From assembly GCA_003952965.2 (NCBI GenBank), contig CM025854.1:15664247-15728246 (forward strand): DNA of 64,000 nt, given 5' to 3'. This stretch comes from Morella rubra (taxonomy: Eukaryota > Streptophyta > Magnoliopsida > Fagales > Myricaceae). The notes beneath the pieces were generated by a model. The model did no database searches. It worked only from the letters and a program-made list of their open reading frames with translations, and was not told where the DNA came from. How positions within the stretch are numbered: position 1 is the stretch's first letter; each line of letters opens with the position of its first letter. The position numbers and the translations under genes are program-made. Positions 34,401-46,909 of this stretch are shown here, in pieces.

Positions 34401-35807
34401 TGTCCATGGTACAGGACAGAAAACATCGACCTTTAGCTATATCAATGATTTCTATCAAAAATTTGAGGGAGCACAGACGAAGTGACCACGTTTGTGCAGG
34501 GAGATAACCATAGGAAGCAACTTGGGGCTTTTTGAACACTGCGTACCTATTTGACCACATAATGCTCCAGGTGCTAGCTACGTCTACCATTCAACTTGAA
34601 AAGGATTAGTCGAAGTTGCTTTTGAAGTTTATTTGATTCATAATAAAGTTCAGTTCCACTTAATAAGGATCCACCATCGGACTTGAATCCACTTCTTTGT
34701 CATTTGTTACAGATCTCTATCATTGTCCCTTTGAGTGCATGCCATGGGGATTTAGAGTATTACAAACCTAGACCAAACCCCAAGTATCACCGCACTAATT
34801 TGGCATAGGAAAATTACATCTCATATATTGACCTCTAGAAGCTACTCTTAAGATGACAAATACACTAGGGGCTTTGACTAAGAAGTTTAAACTAGATTAT
34901 TAGCACAAACCATACCCAATACAACAACATTTGGAGTGAGTAAACAATTTAGAGCTACTGATAAGGCAACTGAAGCTACTACAGAATGGTTTAACACTAA
35001 AAGCTCATGGTTAATATTCTGAACGAGTAAACAATTAAGGACCTCTTGTTCAGGTGGTGTGTAGCCCAAAGAGGCCTTTAAAGGAGATTTTAAAAGATAC
35101 AAGAACTCAAAGTCAACGTAGTTCATATGCACTAAATTGAGACCCAAAAAGAACTAGTGTCAGCACATCAAAGGACAAAGGAGATAAGTATTATCAAATG
35201 ATGAGAGAGCACCTCCAACAGAAAACGTGCTCGGCGGTAGTAACCTAAACCAGCCCACATTTCGTTCACCTCCTGCTCACAAGATTGAAACGGCTAGGGT
35301 TTTCAATCTCTGAATCAAATAAAACAAACGGAAACAGCTTGAATCCAAATTAAAAAGCACAAAATAAAAAACAAAAGATGCCCTCTTTACCTCGAGAGAA
35401 GCCTGAGAGAGATGGTGAAGGGTTGGCCATTTGTGCATCCAACGGCTGTAGTATTGAATGACAGTCTGAACCCTCGTCTGCTGAAGCATTATTTCCGAGA
35501 CCCATACAGCATAAGCCCTTTCGTCTTGTGGTTGCGATGGTGATGGGGATGCAGATTCTAATTTCTTTGGGCGCCAAGGGAGGTCCCTCTTATTCAGGTC
35601 GTACCACTCCAAAAGACGTTCCCTGATCTTGTGGATTTCATCCCCGCCGAATTCCCAGCTAACAATATCCTCTATGTCGTCTGCTTCCTGTGTCTCTGTT
35701 GGCGACTGAGGTTGTTCTTTGACCACTCGTCGTCGCCTCCCGACCGCAACCGCGATCTTATCTTGCTTCTGCACCTTCCTTTTCTTCCTCTTCCCCTCGT
35801 CCTCCAT
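28420..35807 (-). CDS. MUTYH: adenine-DNA glycosylase MUTYH/MutY, complete, 7 exons
   Basis: Base-excision repair enzyme that removes adenine opposite 8-oxoguanine. CDS exons (minus strand): 35391-35807, 35213-35272, 32502-32621, 32339-32436, 30828-31369, 29837-29907 and 28420-28512. They total 1401 nt (466 aa) with GT/AG junctions and matching phases. A basic N-terminus (KRKKRKVQK) could be a nuclear signal. MutY blocks: [12 protein letters not shown] at about 68-79, [10 protein letters not shown] with catalytic Glu105, helix-hairpin-helix [13 protein letters not shown] at about 181-193, and VDGNV with catalytic Asp205. The 4Fe-4S cysteines are 259, 266, 269 and 275 (C-x6-C-x2-C-x5-C). The C-terminal NUDIX-like 8-oxoG-recognition domain is about 297-440, ending in [28 protein letters not shown]. 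The ATG at 35807 is chosen because the upstream open frame has no ATG. The protein is somewhat shorter than I recall for the Arabidopsis protein. No frame lesion is seen. Confidence 0.93.
29194..29661 (-). mobile_element. TRIM-like miniature LTR element in MUTYH intron 6
   Basis: 468 bp with perfect AGCAA target duplications at 29189-29193 and 29662-29666. Read on the minus strand it begins TGTTAAGGGAACTAGAC. It has an LTR of 176 bp (29486-29661) followed directly by a PBS (ATGGTATCAGAAC, at about 29474-29486). It ends with a shortened second LTR whose last 40 bp (29194-29233) match the first. The interior has no gag or pol. This fits a terminal-repeat retrotransposon in miniature with a deleted 3' LTR. 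Confidence 0.75.
30788..30820. repeat. GA-rich microsatellite in MUTYH intron 5
   Basis: An impure GAGA/GAAA run ending in eleven bases of alternating GA next to the splice donor of exon 5. The inverted copy of this tract is where the assembly breaks at 44230. Confidence 0.85.
31961..32040. repeat. 24-bp minisatellite in MUTYH intron 4
   Basis: Three head-to-tail units of CCAGGACATGTAAGTAACAA plus TCTT (31961, 31985, 32009), then a partial unit. The mirror copy is at about 43000-43079. Confidence 0.9.
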
Positions 35808-37471
35808 ACTTGAAATACAAAAACCACTTGCCGCTTTCGATTTTGAAGCAGCAACCGTTACAAATTCAAATCCACACAATGACCATCTCGCGGCCACAAC
35901 CCGAGGGAACCCCACCACGGGCCTTGGTGTGTACTGAGCCAGGCCAAGTATTTTTCAGCCCGCGCTTCCAACATCCGTGAAATGCGCATTAGAGACGAGG
36001 TTGGCATGGAATTGACAGATCTTGGCCTTACACAGATTTCAGCGACATATCGAATATTTGAAGAATCACGTTTTGTTAATTTTCTGCAAAATTATTATTG
36101 ACATTTTCAATTTTTTTACAAAATTTAAAACTTTTACAACCCAATATTAAAATCTCGTAATAATTAAAAAAAAACTATTTCAAATCTTTTCTTTTTTATT
36201 TTTAAACAAAATTTAATAAAAAAATATTTTACTATCAAATATGCTTAAACTTTTTCACCTACTTTTTAAAAATTCAGTACAATTCTAAAAATTTTAGTCT
36301 ACAGATTCAAAATTCTTAAAAAATTTGCTTCCCTAACGCAATTTTAAAAAACAAAAGATCTTTTTATTCATTAGTTTAGATGTCACGTTAACAAATTAAG
36401 TAACTAAGCCCAATTCGTTTAAGATGATTTAACGGAAGAAAAAAAATTATATTTACTCACTAGTTCGACGTGATTTTTTCAAAAACTCAGGGAATTTCTT
36501 AAAAAAAATCTTAAAATTCACTATGTTTTGGGAGTTAAAACAATAGATCACTTAACTTAATTCCGTTAAAATTAACAGATATATTTTTCATCCAATCACA
36601 ATTAGTCACGCATCATAAAATTGTAAATTATATACTAATAAAGAACTGACTTTGAATGCAGAAGGTAGATTCTGCATATATTTACTTGGTCTATAAATAA
36701 CATGATATAAACGAGCCATCACAAGGACATTACAAGAATACTAATTTTATATTACAGTAAATTAACATAAATCACAATAAATAAATTAAAATGATGAATT
36801 GAAATACAACCATTCATATAGGCAGTAATAAAAAAAAATACTTGAAATTAAAACAATACTTCAAATAAAGATTTAGTTACAAACTTTACTTGAATACATG
36901 GAAGCATAAGCACTTGGATATATTGATATAGGAAAGAACGGGAAGAAGACTCAACGGAATGCTCAACACATGAGCTCCTAAGGCCAAAACTAAGAGACAA
37001 ATTAGAAGAACTTGAAAGTGTTCTTGAATTCTTCTCCTACGCTCAGCACTTGCTTACTTCACAATGTAAATCTTGGAGAGTTACTTCTTTTTGAATCTAT
37101 TTGAATTTGTCTAAAATTCTATTAAGGCTTACTTGTGTTTCATTAATTTTTTTGTTTACTTTTACTTTTACGTAAAAGTCTTAAATTGTTTAAGATATTG
37201 AACTTTTAATTCATTATCTGATATTGTTCTTTTTTACTTAAGGTATTAATTATTTTACAATTACATTAATTGTTTAGCAACAACTATAATTACATCCTAT
37301 TATACGCCAGGGTTACTAGAATCAGATTATCCATCTATTAATTCATTCTCACTTTTACTTGTGTCTTTTAATTTAAAAATTGAATATAATTATTTTTTCT
37401 TTAATGGGTATTTCGAGTTGATTAATTGTGTCTTTTACTTTTGTTAGCTCAAGATTGTTTCTTGAACAACC
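35808..37471. other. upstream region of MUTYH, left arm
   Basis: The first 150 bp beyond the start codon are GC-rich and probably hold the promoter and 5' UTR; no clear TATA box is seen. The rest is AT-rich with no gene. Its mirror is 37572-39235. Confidence 0.5.
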
Positions 37472-37571
37472 CTTTTGAAATTATACATTTTAGAATGAAT
37501 ATTGAAGAGTTTAAAGTTCTAAAATCCTTCGAAGAGAGAATATGAAGTTTGTTATCATCAAAATAAAAAAT
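37472..37571. other. 100-bp spacer of the large inverted repeat
   Basis: Non-repeated centre of the palindrome. On the minus strand it contains ATTTTGATGATAACAAAC, close to the ATTTTGATGATAACAAAG near the start of the Sirevirus LTR at 11690. The centre may therefore derive from LTR sequence. Confidence 0.8.
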
Positions 37572-40500
37572 GGTTGTTCAAGAAACAATCTTGAGCTAAC
37601 AAAAGTAAAAGACACAATTAATCAACTCGAAATACCCATTAAAGAAAAAATAATTATATTCAATTTTTAAATTAAAAGACACAAGTAAAAGTGAGAATGA
37701 ATTAATAGATGGATAATCTGATTCTAGTAACCCTGGCGTATAATAGGATGTAATTATAGTTGTTGCTAAACAATTAATGTAATTGTAAAATAATTAATAC
37801 CTTAAGTAAAAAAGAACAATATCAGATAATGAATTAAAAGTTCAATATCTTAAACAATTTAAGACTTTTACGTAAAAGTAAAAGTAAACAAAAAAATTAA
37901 TGAAACACAAGTAAGCCTTAATAGAATTTTAGACAAATTCAAATAGATTCAAAAAGAAGTAACTCTCCAAGATTTACATTGTGAAGTAAGCAAGTGCTGA
38001 GCGTAGGAGAAGAATTCAAGAACACTTTCAAGTTCTTCTAATTTGTCTCTTAGTTTTGGCCTTAGGAGCTCATGTGTTGAGCATTCCGTTGAGTCTTCTT
38101 CCCGTTCTTTCCTATATCAATATATCCAAGTGCTTATGCTTCCATGTATTCAAGTAAAGTTTGTAACTAAATCTTTATTTGAAGTATTGTTTTAATTTCA
38201 AGTATTTTTTTTTATTACTGCCTATATGAATGGTTGTATTTCAATTCATCATTTTAATTTATTTATTGTGATTTATGTTAATTTACTGTAATATAAAATT
38301 AGTATTCTTGTAATGTCCTTGTGATGGCTCGTTTATATCATGTTATTTATAGACCAAGTAAATATATGCAGAATCTACCTTCTGCATTCAAAGTCAGTTC
38401 TTTATTAGTATATAATTTACAATTTTATGATGCGTGACTAATTGTGATTGGATGAAAAATATATCTGTTAATTTTAACGGAATTAAGTTAAGTGATCTAT
38501 TGTTTTAACTCCCAAAACATAGTGAATTTTAAGATTTTTTTTAAGAAATTCCCTGAGTTTTTGAAAAAATCACGTCGAACTAGTGAGTAAATATAATTTT
38601 TTTTCTTCCGTTAAATCATCTTAAACGAATTGGGCTTAGTTACTTAATTTGTTAACGTGACATCTAAACTAATGAATAAAAAGATCTTTTGTTTTTTAAA
38701 ATTGCGTTAGGGAAGCAAATTTTTTAAGAATTTTGAATCTGTAGACTAAAATTTTTAGAATTGTACTGAATTTTTAAAAAGTAGGTGAAAAAGTTTAAGC
38801 ATATTTGATAGTAAAATATTTTTTTATTAAATTTTGTTTAAAAATAAAAAAGAAAAGATTTGAAATAGTTTTTTTTTAATTATTACGAGATTTTAATATT
38901 GGGTTGTAAAAGTTTTAAATTTTGTAAAAAAATTGAAAATGTCAATAATAATTTTGCAGAAAATTAACAAAACGTGATTCTTCAAATATTCGATATGTCG
39001 CTGAAATCTGTGTAAGGCCAAGATCTGTCAATTCCATGCCAACCTCGTCTCTAATGCGCATTTCACGGATGTTGGAAGCGCGGGCTGAAAAATACTTGGC
39101 CTGGCTCAGTACACACCAAGGCCCGTGGTGGGGTTCCCTCGGGTTGTGGCCGCGAGATGGTCATTGTGTGGATTTGAATTTGTAACGGTTGCTGCTTCAA
39201 AATCGAAAGCGGCAAGTGGTTTTTGTATTTCAAGTATGGAGGACGAGGGGAAGAGGAAGAAAAGGAAGGTGCAGAAGCAAGATAAGATCGCGGTTGCGGT
39301 CGGGAGGCGACGACGAGTGGTCAAAGAACAACCTCAGTCGCCAACAGAGACACAGGAAGCAGACGACATAGAGGATATTGTTAGCTGGGAATTCGGCGGG
39401 GATGAAATCCACAAGATCAGGGAACGTCTTTTGGAGTGGTACGACCTGAATAAGAGGGACCTCCCTTGGCGCCCAAAGAAATTAGAATCTGCATCCCCAT
39501 CACCATCGCAACCACAAGACGAAAGGGCTTATGCTGTATGGGTCTCGGAAATAATGCTTCAGCAGACGAGGGTTCAGACTGTCATTCAATACTACAGCCG
39601 TTGGATGCACAAATGGCCAACCCTTCACCATCTCTCTCAGGCTTCTCTCGAGGTAAAGAGGGCATCTTTTGTTTTTTATTTTGTGCTTTTTAATTTGGAT
39701 TCAAGCTGTTTCCGTTTGTTTTATTTGATTCAGAGATTGAAAACCCTAGCCGTTTCAATCTTGTGAGCAGGAGGTGAACGAAATGTGGGCTGGTTTAGGT
39801 TACTACCGCCGAGCACGTTTTCTGTTGGAGGTGCTCTCTCATCATTTGATAATACTTATCTCCTTTGTCCTTTGATGTGCTGACACTAGTTCTTTTTGGG
39901 TCTCAATTTAGTGCATATGAACTACGTTGACTTTGAGTTCTTGTATCTTTTAAAATCTCCTTTAAAGGCCTCTTTGGGCTACACACCACCTGAACAAGAG
40001 GTCCTTAATTGTTTACTCGTTCAGAATATTAACCATGAGCTTTTAGTGTTAAACCATTCTGTAGTAGCTTCAGTTGCCTTATCAGTAGCTCTAAATTGTT
40101 TACTCACTCCAAATGTTGTTGTATTGGGTATGGTTTGTGCTAATAATCTAGTTTAAACTTCTTAGTCAAAGCCCCTAGTGTATTTGTCATCTTAAGAGTA
40201 GCTTCTAGAGGTCAATATATGAGATGTAATTTTCCTATGCCAAATTAGTGCGGTGATACTTGGGGTTTGGTCTAGGTTTGTAATACTCTAAATCCCCATG
40301 GCATGCACTCAAAGGGACAATGATAGAGATCTGTAACAAATGACAAAGAAGTGGATTCAAGTCCGATGGTGGATCCTTATTAAGTGGAACTGAACTTTAT
40401 TATGAATCAAATAAACTTCAAAAGCAACTTCGACTAATCCTTTTCAAGTTGAATGGTAGACGTAGCTAGCACCTGGAGCATTATGTGGTCAAATAGGTAC

Positions 40501-43500
40501 GCAGTGTTCAAAAAGCCCCAAGTTGCTTCCTATGGTTATCTCCCTGCACAAACGTGGTCACTTCGTCTGTGCTCCCTCAAATTTTTGATAGAAATCATTG
40601 ATATAGCTAAAGGTCGATGTTTTCTGTCCTGTACCATGGACACATATCTGGAACATATGCATGGGTATGCAAAAAGAATTTTTTGATAAGTGGGTATGCA
40701 AAAAGAATGAAACTAGAAAATACATAGTCATGAAACAAATGATGAAAATAAAATATGAACAACATAAAATGTACAAAGACAAAATAAAGAACAAGAAAAG
40801 CAAAACAGAGAAGAACTAAAATTAAACAAGAAAAAGAGGCAGTTCTTCTCTGCCCCTTCAGATCAACGACCCCTGGAAGGGGGGGTTGGGGGGGGTGATC
40901 AAGTAGGGTGTCTCCCTCACCCACAATCTCCCACGTGGTGGGGCTGGGGACCCCTAATGCGGTCCATCCCCTCCCCCATTGCAGGAAGTGGGTGGTGAAG
41001 GATTTGCAACCCTGCTACCACCTCCCACAGGAAGGGTAGATCTCAATAGGGTATAGGGCAATTTTTATTTTATTGTTTACTTTTTGATTTTCGCAAGCTT
41101 TTATGTTTATTCTTTTACTTGTTTTGTTTAATGTTGTTGCTTTCTGGTTCTTTCTTTTTTTGCTTTTTGTCTTTTTGTTTTTTTTTTTCTGAGGTTTTAT
41201 TTTATTTGACTTTTGTTTTGTTTTGTTTCCTTCACTTTCATTTATGTTTTATCTTCTGCTTTGGTTTATGTTTTTCAATATGTGGCAGATGATCTGGATT
41301 TGTGTCCACGGTGTAGGGATGTGCAATGGGCATTTGAGGTCAAAGTCAGTGTTTTTCATCTAAAATCTAACAAAATCTGAATGGAGTAACCACTTTCATG
41401 TACAAAGATAACAAATGCTGCTTCGGGGTTTTTTTGAACCGTAGCGACCTGTTTGGCACAAGGCCAAACTTTAGAGATCATTTAAGCAATTTAAGCTTTT
41501 TTCTCTTCAATGGACAATGCATTTTGCTGAAATTTTGATTTCAGAAGAGCTTTTTGTGGCTTGTGTGATGACATCCTTGTTAGTTGTGTTATGCCAGGGA
41601 AAACCCCAGCTATGGTGCCTAAGACGCATAGGGGTTGTGCCTATAAGGTTATATTCTTCTTATGCTTTTCCAGCAACTCATTCAGCCTGCAGACCTTATG
41701 ACCCGGAACTTATACCTTTAGACCCAAACACTCCAAGAACATCAAAACACTGTTCTTGCACTTTTGTTCACTGCATCAAGGCCTCTAATTTTTAGCTTTC
41801 TCACCATATTTGGACTCCCAATCCATTCCGTTTCTTAAACCTTCTGAAACTCCCAATTCCCTAGTTCTTTAGCTTCATCTTTGCCTCCACTATACCCTAA
41901 CCTTAACCATCTAAAACATTCCAGATGCACTTGTGCTGTATAAGTCCTGGAACTTTTGTACTTTAAAAGCTCAATCTTTTCCCTAAAGTTTCAAACAAGT
42001 CACAGGGAAGCATGATGTTGCGGTTTTCTAAATTAGATTTGGTTCCCAAGTTTTTTATCCTAAATCACCAGTGAAACTTATGACTCAGATAAGCTAAGTA
42101 CCAGAATCTGTAGTTAAATGTGCTGATTCATCTCTGAATGATGTGAAGACAAATGACATTTGGTGCCTTGTACAATGCTGTGCCCACGTGGCATTGTTGA
42201 AATTAGTTATACAGTTTATCATAGCTGTTAGACATCATAAAGGATGGACACTCTTAACCAACGTTTGTTATGGCCCTGATCTTGATCAAGCGATCTGTTG
42301 ACTTCTAATATATCTGAAAAGAATGGACAACAAATAATTGGGAAAGAAAAGAATAAGATCCTTCTCTTGACCACAAATCTCGTCCTAATTCTCTCCCTTC
42401 ATTTTTTGTTGTTGTTAGGGAGCCAAGATGATTGTCGCAGAAGGAGGTGGATTTCCCAAAACGGTTTCTGAACTGCGAAAAATTCGAGGAATTGGAGACT
42501 ATACAGCTGGAGCTATCGCTTCAATTGCATTTGAAGAGGTGCGTAGCCTCTGGATCTTTTTTTTTTATCAGCTTCCAGCATTGCTCAAGATTTTCAATAT
42601 CAGGTGATGCCAGTAGTTGATGGGAATGTGTTAAGGGTTATTGCTAGACTAAGGGCAATTTCTGCAAATGCCAAAGATTTGGCGACTGTCAAGGAAGTGT
42701 GGTGAGCTCTTGTAACTCTTATAAGTTCACTTTTGATTTAAATTTAACATTCAAACTTAATTTGATTTGGAGTAGAAAATTGATCTAAACCCTTTCTTTT
42801 GTCCAATTTATTGTGCTCTATTCTTCAAGTAGAATGTGTATTTGTGAGTCATCTCTACTACAGTTTGATTTCCTGTGTCAGCAACTCTGATTATGAGATG
42901 TATAATGCAATCATGTCATATTTCCTTTCTGTGTTCTTTTCCTGTTCCCTTTATGGTATGCCGTTACAAAAGCAATCCTCGGAAGTTGTTGTTAATATTA
43001 TGTCTGGGAAGATTGTCACTTAATGTCCTGGAAGATTGTTACTTACATGTCCTGGAAGATTGTTACTTACATGTCCTGGATTAGAAGAACACATTTTGAT
43101 GCTCGAAAGCGTCTTCAATTTGAGTTAAATTTGTATGTATCATATAGGCTTTATCTTTCATTTTATATGAAACTACTGTTAATTAAACAGCTAGTGGATC
43201 AACTCATGGGGAAGCAGTTAGAGGGTAAATAATCTGCATGATAAGCAAGTTGCTGACTAAGCAGCGACACTTTCTATAGGTCCTGGATATACAAAAATAC
43301 CTATGGAAAGATTTTACTTCTTTCACGCTTTTGTTTTCTGAAAAGAAAGACCGTCTTTCGCGTCCATGACACACATCCAAGCAACACATGCCTAAGATTA
43401 CAACAATTTCATATTGCCATTTTTCATAGGAGATGATGTTCTTGGACCTTTAGGGTTATGCATAAATTTCTTTCCTTTTTGGAAAACGAATTTTTGAATG

Positions 43501-44230
43501 GAAAAGGCTTGTAAGTGCATTTATTTATTTCATAATTTATATGGAATAAAAGTGGGGTGGTAGTAGTTCGATGATATCTGAGAGATTTGTTTATTTGAGT
43601 CATTCTCACTCAGTTTTAACCTTCTTTTCCACCGTTCTCTTTTCTGGTTTAATGTGGTCTGTGGGAATAGGAAACTAGCAGCTCAACTAGTTGATCCTAT
43701 TCGGCCTGGAGACTTCAATCAGGCTCTCATGGAACTTGGCGCAACTTTATGCACTCCATTGAATCCAAGCTGCTCCTCATGTCCTGCATCTGGCCACTGT
43801 CATGCGCTGTCGATCTCTAGACAGGATAGTTCAGTACTTGTTACAAATTTCCCTGTTAAGGGGGTAAAAGTCAAACAGAGACACGATTTCTCTGCCGTAT
43901 GTGTGGTGGAGTTACTGGGTGGTGAGAAAACATTGGGGGGAAACCAAACTGACAGTACATTTCTTCTTGTGAAAAGGCCTGATGAAGGTTTGCTTGCTGG
44001 CCTCTGGGAGTTCCCTTCTGTCTTGCTGGATGGAGAAGCTAATTTGGGCACTAGGAGAGAAGCAGTTGATCGCTTTTTGGGAAAAAATTTTGGACTTGAT
44101 CCCAAAAAGACCTGCAACATAGTTTTCAGGAAAAATGTTGGAGAGTTTGTCCACATATTCACTCATATTCGTCTGAGAATATACGTGGAATTGTTGGTGG
44201 TACATCTAGAAGGTTTGTGCTCTCTCTCTC
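37572..44230 (-). repeat. right arm of the 6.66-kb inverted repeat
   Basis: Reverse complement of 30810-37471. It ends flush with the N gap inside TCTCTCTCTC. The only difference seen is at 41141-41161, the counterpart of 33879-33902, where the tract is 21 instead of 24 bases with interspersed G/C changes. Confidence 0.97.
39236..44212 (+). pseudogene. MUTYH: second MUTYH copy, truncated by the gap
   Basis: Exons 39236-39652, 39771-39830, 42419-42538, 42604-42701 and 43671-44212 encode residues 1-412 with no coding difference from the left copy in the segments compared. Exons 6 and 7 (the last 54 residues, including WKCVD...) would lie beyond 44230 but fall in or past the N gap, and are not found after 45230. 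It is divergent (head-to-head) to the left copy, with about 3.4 kb between start codons. It is either a partial duplicate or an assembly duplicate of the same locus. Confidence 0.85.
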
Positions 44231-45230
44231 NNNNNNNNNNNNNNNNNNNNNNNNNNNNNNNNNNNNNNNNNNNNNNNNNNNNNNNNNNNNNNNNNNNNNN
44301 NNNNNNNNNNNNNNNNNNNNNNNNNNNNNNNNNNNNNNNNNNNNNNNNNNNNNNNNNNNNNNNNNNNNNNNNNNNNNNNNNNNNNNNNNNNNNNNNNNNN
44401 NNNNNNNNNNNNNNNNNNNNNNNNNNNNNNNNNNNNNNNNNNNNNNNNNNNNNNNNNNNNNNNNNNNNNNNNNNNNNNNNNNNNNNNNNNNNNNNNNNNN
44501 NNNNNNNNNNNNNNNNNNNNNNNNNNNNNNNNNNNNNNNNNNNNNNNNNNNNNNNNNNNNNNNNNNNNNNNNNNNNNNNNNNNNNNNNNNNNNNNNNNNN
44601 NNNNNNNNNNNNNNNNNNNNNNNNNNNNNNNNNNNNNNNNNNNNNNNNNNNNNNNNNNNNNNNNNNNNNNNNNNNNNNNNNNNNNNNNNNNNNNNNNNNN
44701 NNNNNNNNNNNNNNNNNNNNNNNNNNNNNNNNNNNNNNNNNNNNNNNNNNNNNNNNNNNNNNNNNNNNNNNNNNNNNNNNNNNNNNNNNNNNNNNNNNNN
44801 NNNNNNNNNNNNNNNNNNNNNNNNNNNNNNNNNNNNNNNNNNNNNNNNNNNNNNNNNNNNNNNNNNNNNNNNNNNNNNNNNNNNNNNNNNNNNNNNNNNN
44901 NNNNNNNNNNNNNNNNNNNNNNNNNNNNNNNNNNNNNNNNNNNNNNNNNNNNNNNNNNNNNNNNNNNNNNNNNNNNNNNNNNNNNNNNNNNNNNNNNNNN
45001 NNNNNNNNNNNNNNNNNNNNNNNNNNNNNNNNNNNNNNNNNNNNNNNNNNNNNNNNNNNNNNNNNNNNNNNNNNNNNNNNNNNNNNNNNNNNNNNNNNNN
45101 NNNNNNNNNNNNNNNNNNNNNNNNNNNNNNNNNNNNNNNNNNNNNNNNNNNNNNNNNNNNNNNNNNNNNNNNNNNNNNNNNNNNNNNNNNNNNNNNNNNN
45201 NNNNNNNNNNNNNNNNNNNNNNNNNNNNNN
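44231..45230. other. assembly gap (1000 N)
   Basis: Exactly 1000 N, a round placeholder length, so the true distance is unknown. Open frames running through it are meaningless. Confidence 1.
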
Positions 45231-45374
45231 ATGTTAGACCGCCGCTAAAAACATTTAGCGGCGGCGGTCACGACCGCCGCTAAAAAAACCGCTGCTTATG
45301 AATATGAAGCCCAGCGGTTGTTGATATATAGCGGCGGTGTACGGCCGCCGCTATAGGCCTTTATTCCTGTAGTG
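45231..45374 (-). mobile_element. terminal part of a CACTA transposon
   Basis: Ends in TTCCTGTAGTG, the reverse complement of a CACTACAGGAA terminal repeat. Inside are repeated subterminal motifs AGCGGCGG/CCGCCGCT in both orientations, the usual transposase-binding arrangement of CACTA ends. The other end is in or beyond the gap. Confidence 0.8.
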
Positions 45375-46901
45375 GACTGTAGTTAAGAATAAAACCCCTC
45401 ATTGGTCAATTTTTGGGAATTTCTCCGGTGAAGGTGAAGTGTAGATCCTGACGACTATGGAGGACTCCTACGAACACAACCGGCATGGACGAGCTTGACA
45501 TCAACTCACAACGTCTCTACCCCATGTCAGAGCTAACCGACCAAAACATGAGGTTTCATGCGCACCCACCCCCGTGCATGGATCTCAACCTAATCCATTC
45601 CTTTGTAGATTTGCTCTCCAGTGGTCTTCTATGTGGCACACGTGCCTCCTGGTAATCTGATGAGCTCCAGCTAGGAGTTATCTCATGGGCTTTCTATTTT
45701 TGTTGATTTTTTCAATTTTTCACTCGTTATGGGTCATTTCAACTTTCTGTCTGATTGAGTTTGCATGGCCATTTGGCTCCTGCTTGTTGGCCCTCTTCCT
45801 TTATAGAGGGCTTAACTAGTCATTTAGCGTATGTAATTGAGCGGTCTTTAAACTTCAGTGAATTAATAAAATCTCGAAGTTGTTATGATAAAAAAAAAGG
45901 AAAGAATTTTTTTATGAAAGATAAACTATCAATCTTTAAATTCTGAATAATATCTAAAAAATATAATTCATCTTTATTGATATATTTAAAATATATAGAC
46001 GATATTCGTTTTGATCGCATATACGTTGATAGGCCATAATATGACCGGCTCAGCCCATCAGAAATACACTAGCTCATATGTAGTACCGCCTAAGTCCATA
46101 GGCGTGCTTAAAGCCTCCAGCCCGCACGAATATGAATTTATCCCTCCATGTCTTCTCGCTCGGTTATTCAAGGAGTCCTAAAGCTCATGGTATTAAACTC
46201 CTCTTAGGACTCTAAACCCTCCTCATATAAATAGCCAGGTACTCATTCATATTTTTTTAAGCTTAATTACTTATCTAGATTAAACTCTTCTTGAGATCTA
46301 ACTTAAGCATTAGAGTCTCCATATCCGACGCTGCCCCTCTTCTTGTTCCCTTTCAGGTCTGATCGACTTTGACTCTTGATGATTTTGGTATCATCACATG
46401 TTATTTATGATATTTTAATCCGTTGAGAAATGGAAGAAACAATTGATGTCACTCGTGGAAAGTTTTCCTACTAAACTCACGAAATTGCCAAAAAAAAAAT
46501 AAAAATAAAGAAAAGTTTATTATGCCCTTCTATACTTTGAAAACCTTTCAGATTTGGGGGAATTTACTATTTACTGCTTTTTTTTTAGTTCCTTAAAAAA
46601 GATCCATTTCATAAGCTCTATCAGAGGCCAAAGTAAGAGGGAAAAAAAAAAAAAAAGAGAGGGAAGAGAAGAAACAGAAAAGGTCTCTGAACTGCTTTTT
46701 CTTACCGATAGGTTAAGATGCAGAGTGATTTTTCGGCCATAGGAGCAAGCAGGAATCGTGCAATAGCTTCCCAAGTATCTCATTTGAAGTCCCTTTTGGA
46801 TGGATTTTCGGCCGCCCTTTTCCGGATTTCAAGAAGAAGATTGACATTCAAGATCTTAAAGCTAACAACCAGTTCATATTCATTCCATTAATCTAAAGGG
46901 T
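45375..46901. other. intergenic, no gene seen
   Basis: Short open frames only, without recognisable motifs. A poly-A run with GA-rich sequence lies at 46640-46680. Confidence 0.5.
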
Positions 46902-46909
46902 GCTCGGAC
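46902..46909. repeat. target site duplication GCTCGGAC, left
   Basis: A perfect 8-bp match to 47370-47377, the size made by hAT transposases. Confidence 0.95.

Larger units (their letters stand above)
30810..37471 (+). repeat. left arm of a 6.66-kb inverted repeat
   Basis: Every segment I compared is the exact reverse complement of 37572-44230. Coordinate sums are constant at 75043 for the inner part and 75040 for the outer part. The 3-bp step comes from one A-rich block (33879-33902). The arm holds MUTYH exons 1-5 plus about 1.6 kb upstream. Confidence 0.97.

Noticed and set aside
39125..39235. N-terminal extension of MUTYH starting at a GTG
   Set aside because: Plant nuclear genes rarely start at GTG. 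The first ATG at 39236 (35807 in the left copy) begins a typical basic N-terminus.
43654..45248. Very long open frames running into the N gap
   Set aside because: Runs of N are not coding. The real exon ends at the donor after 44212.
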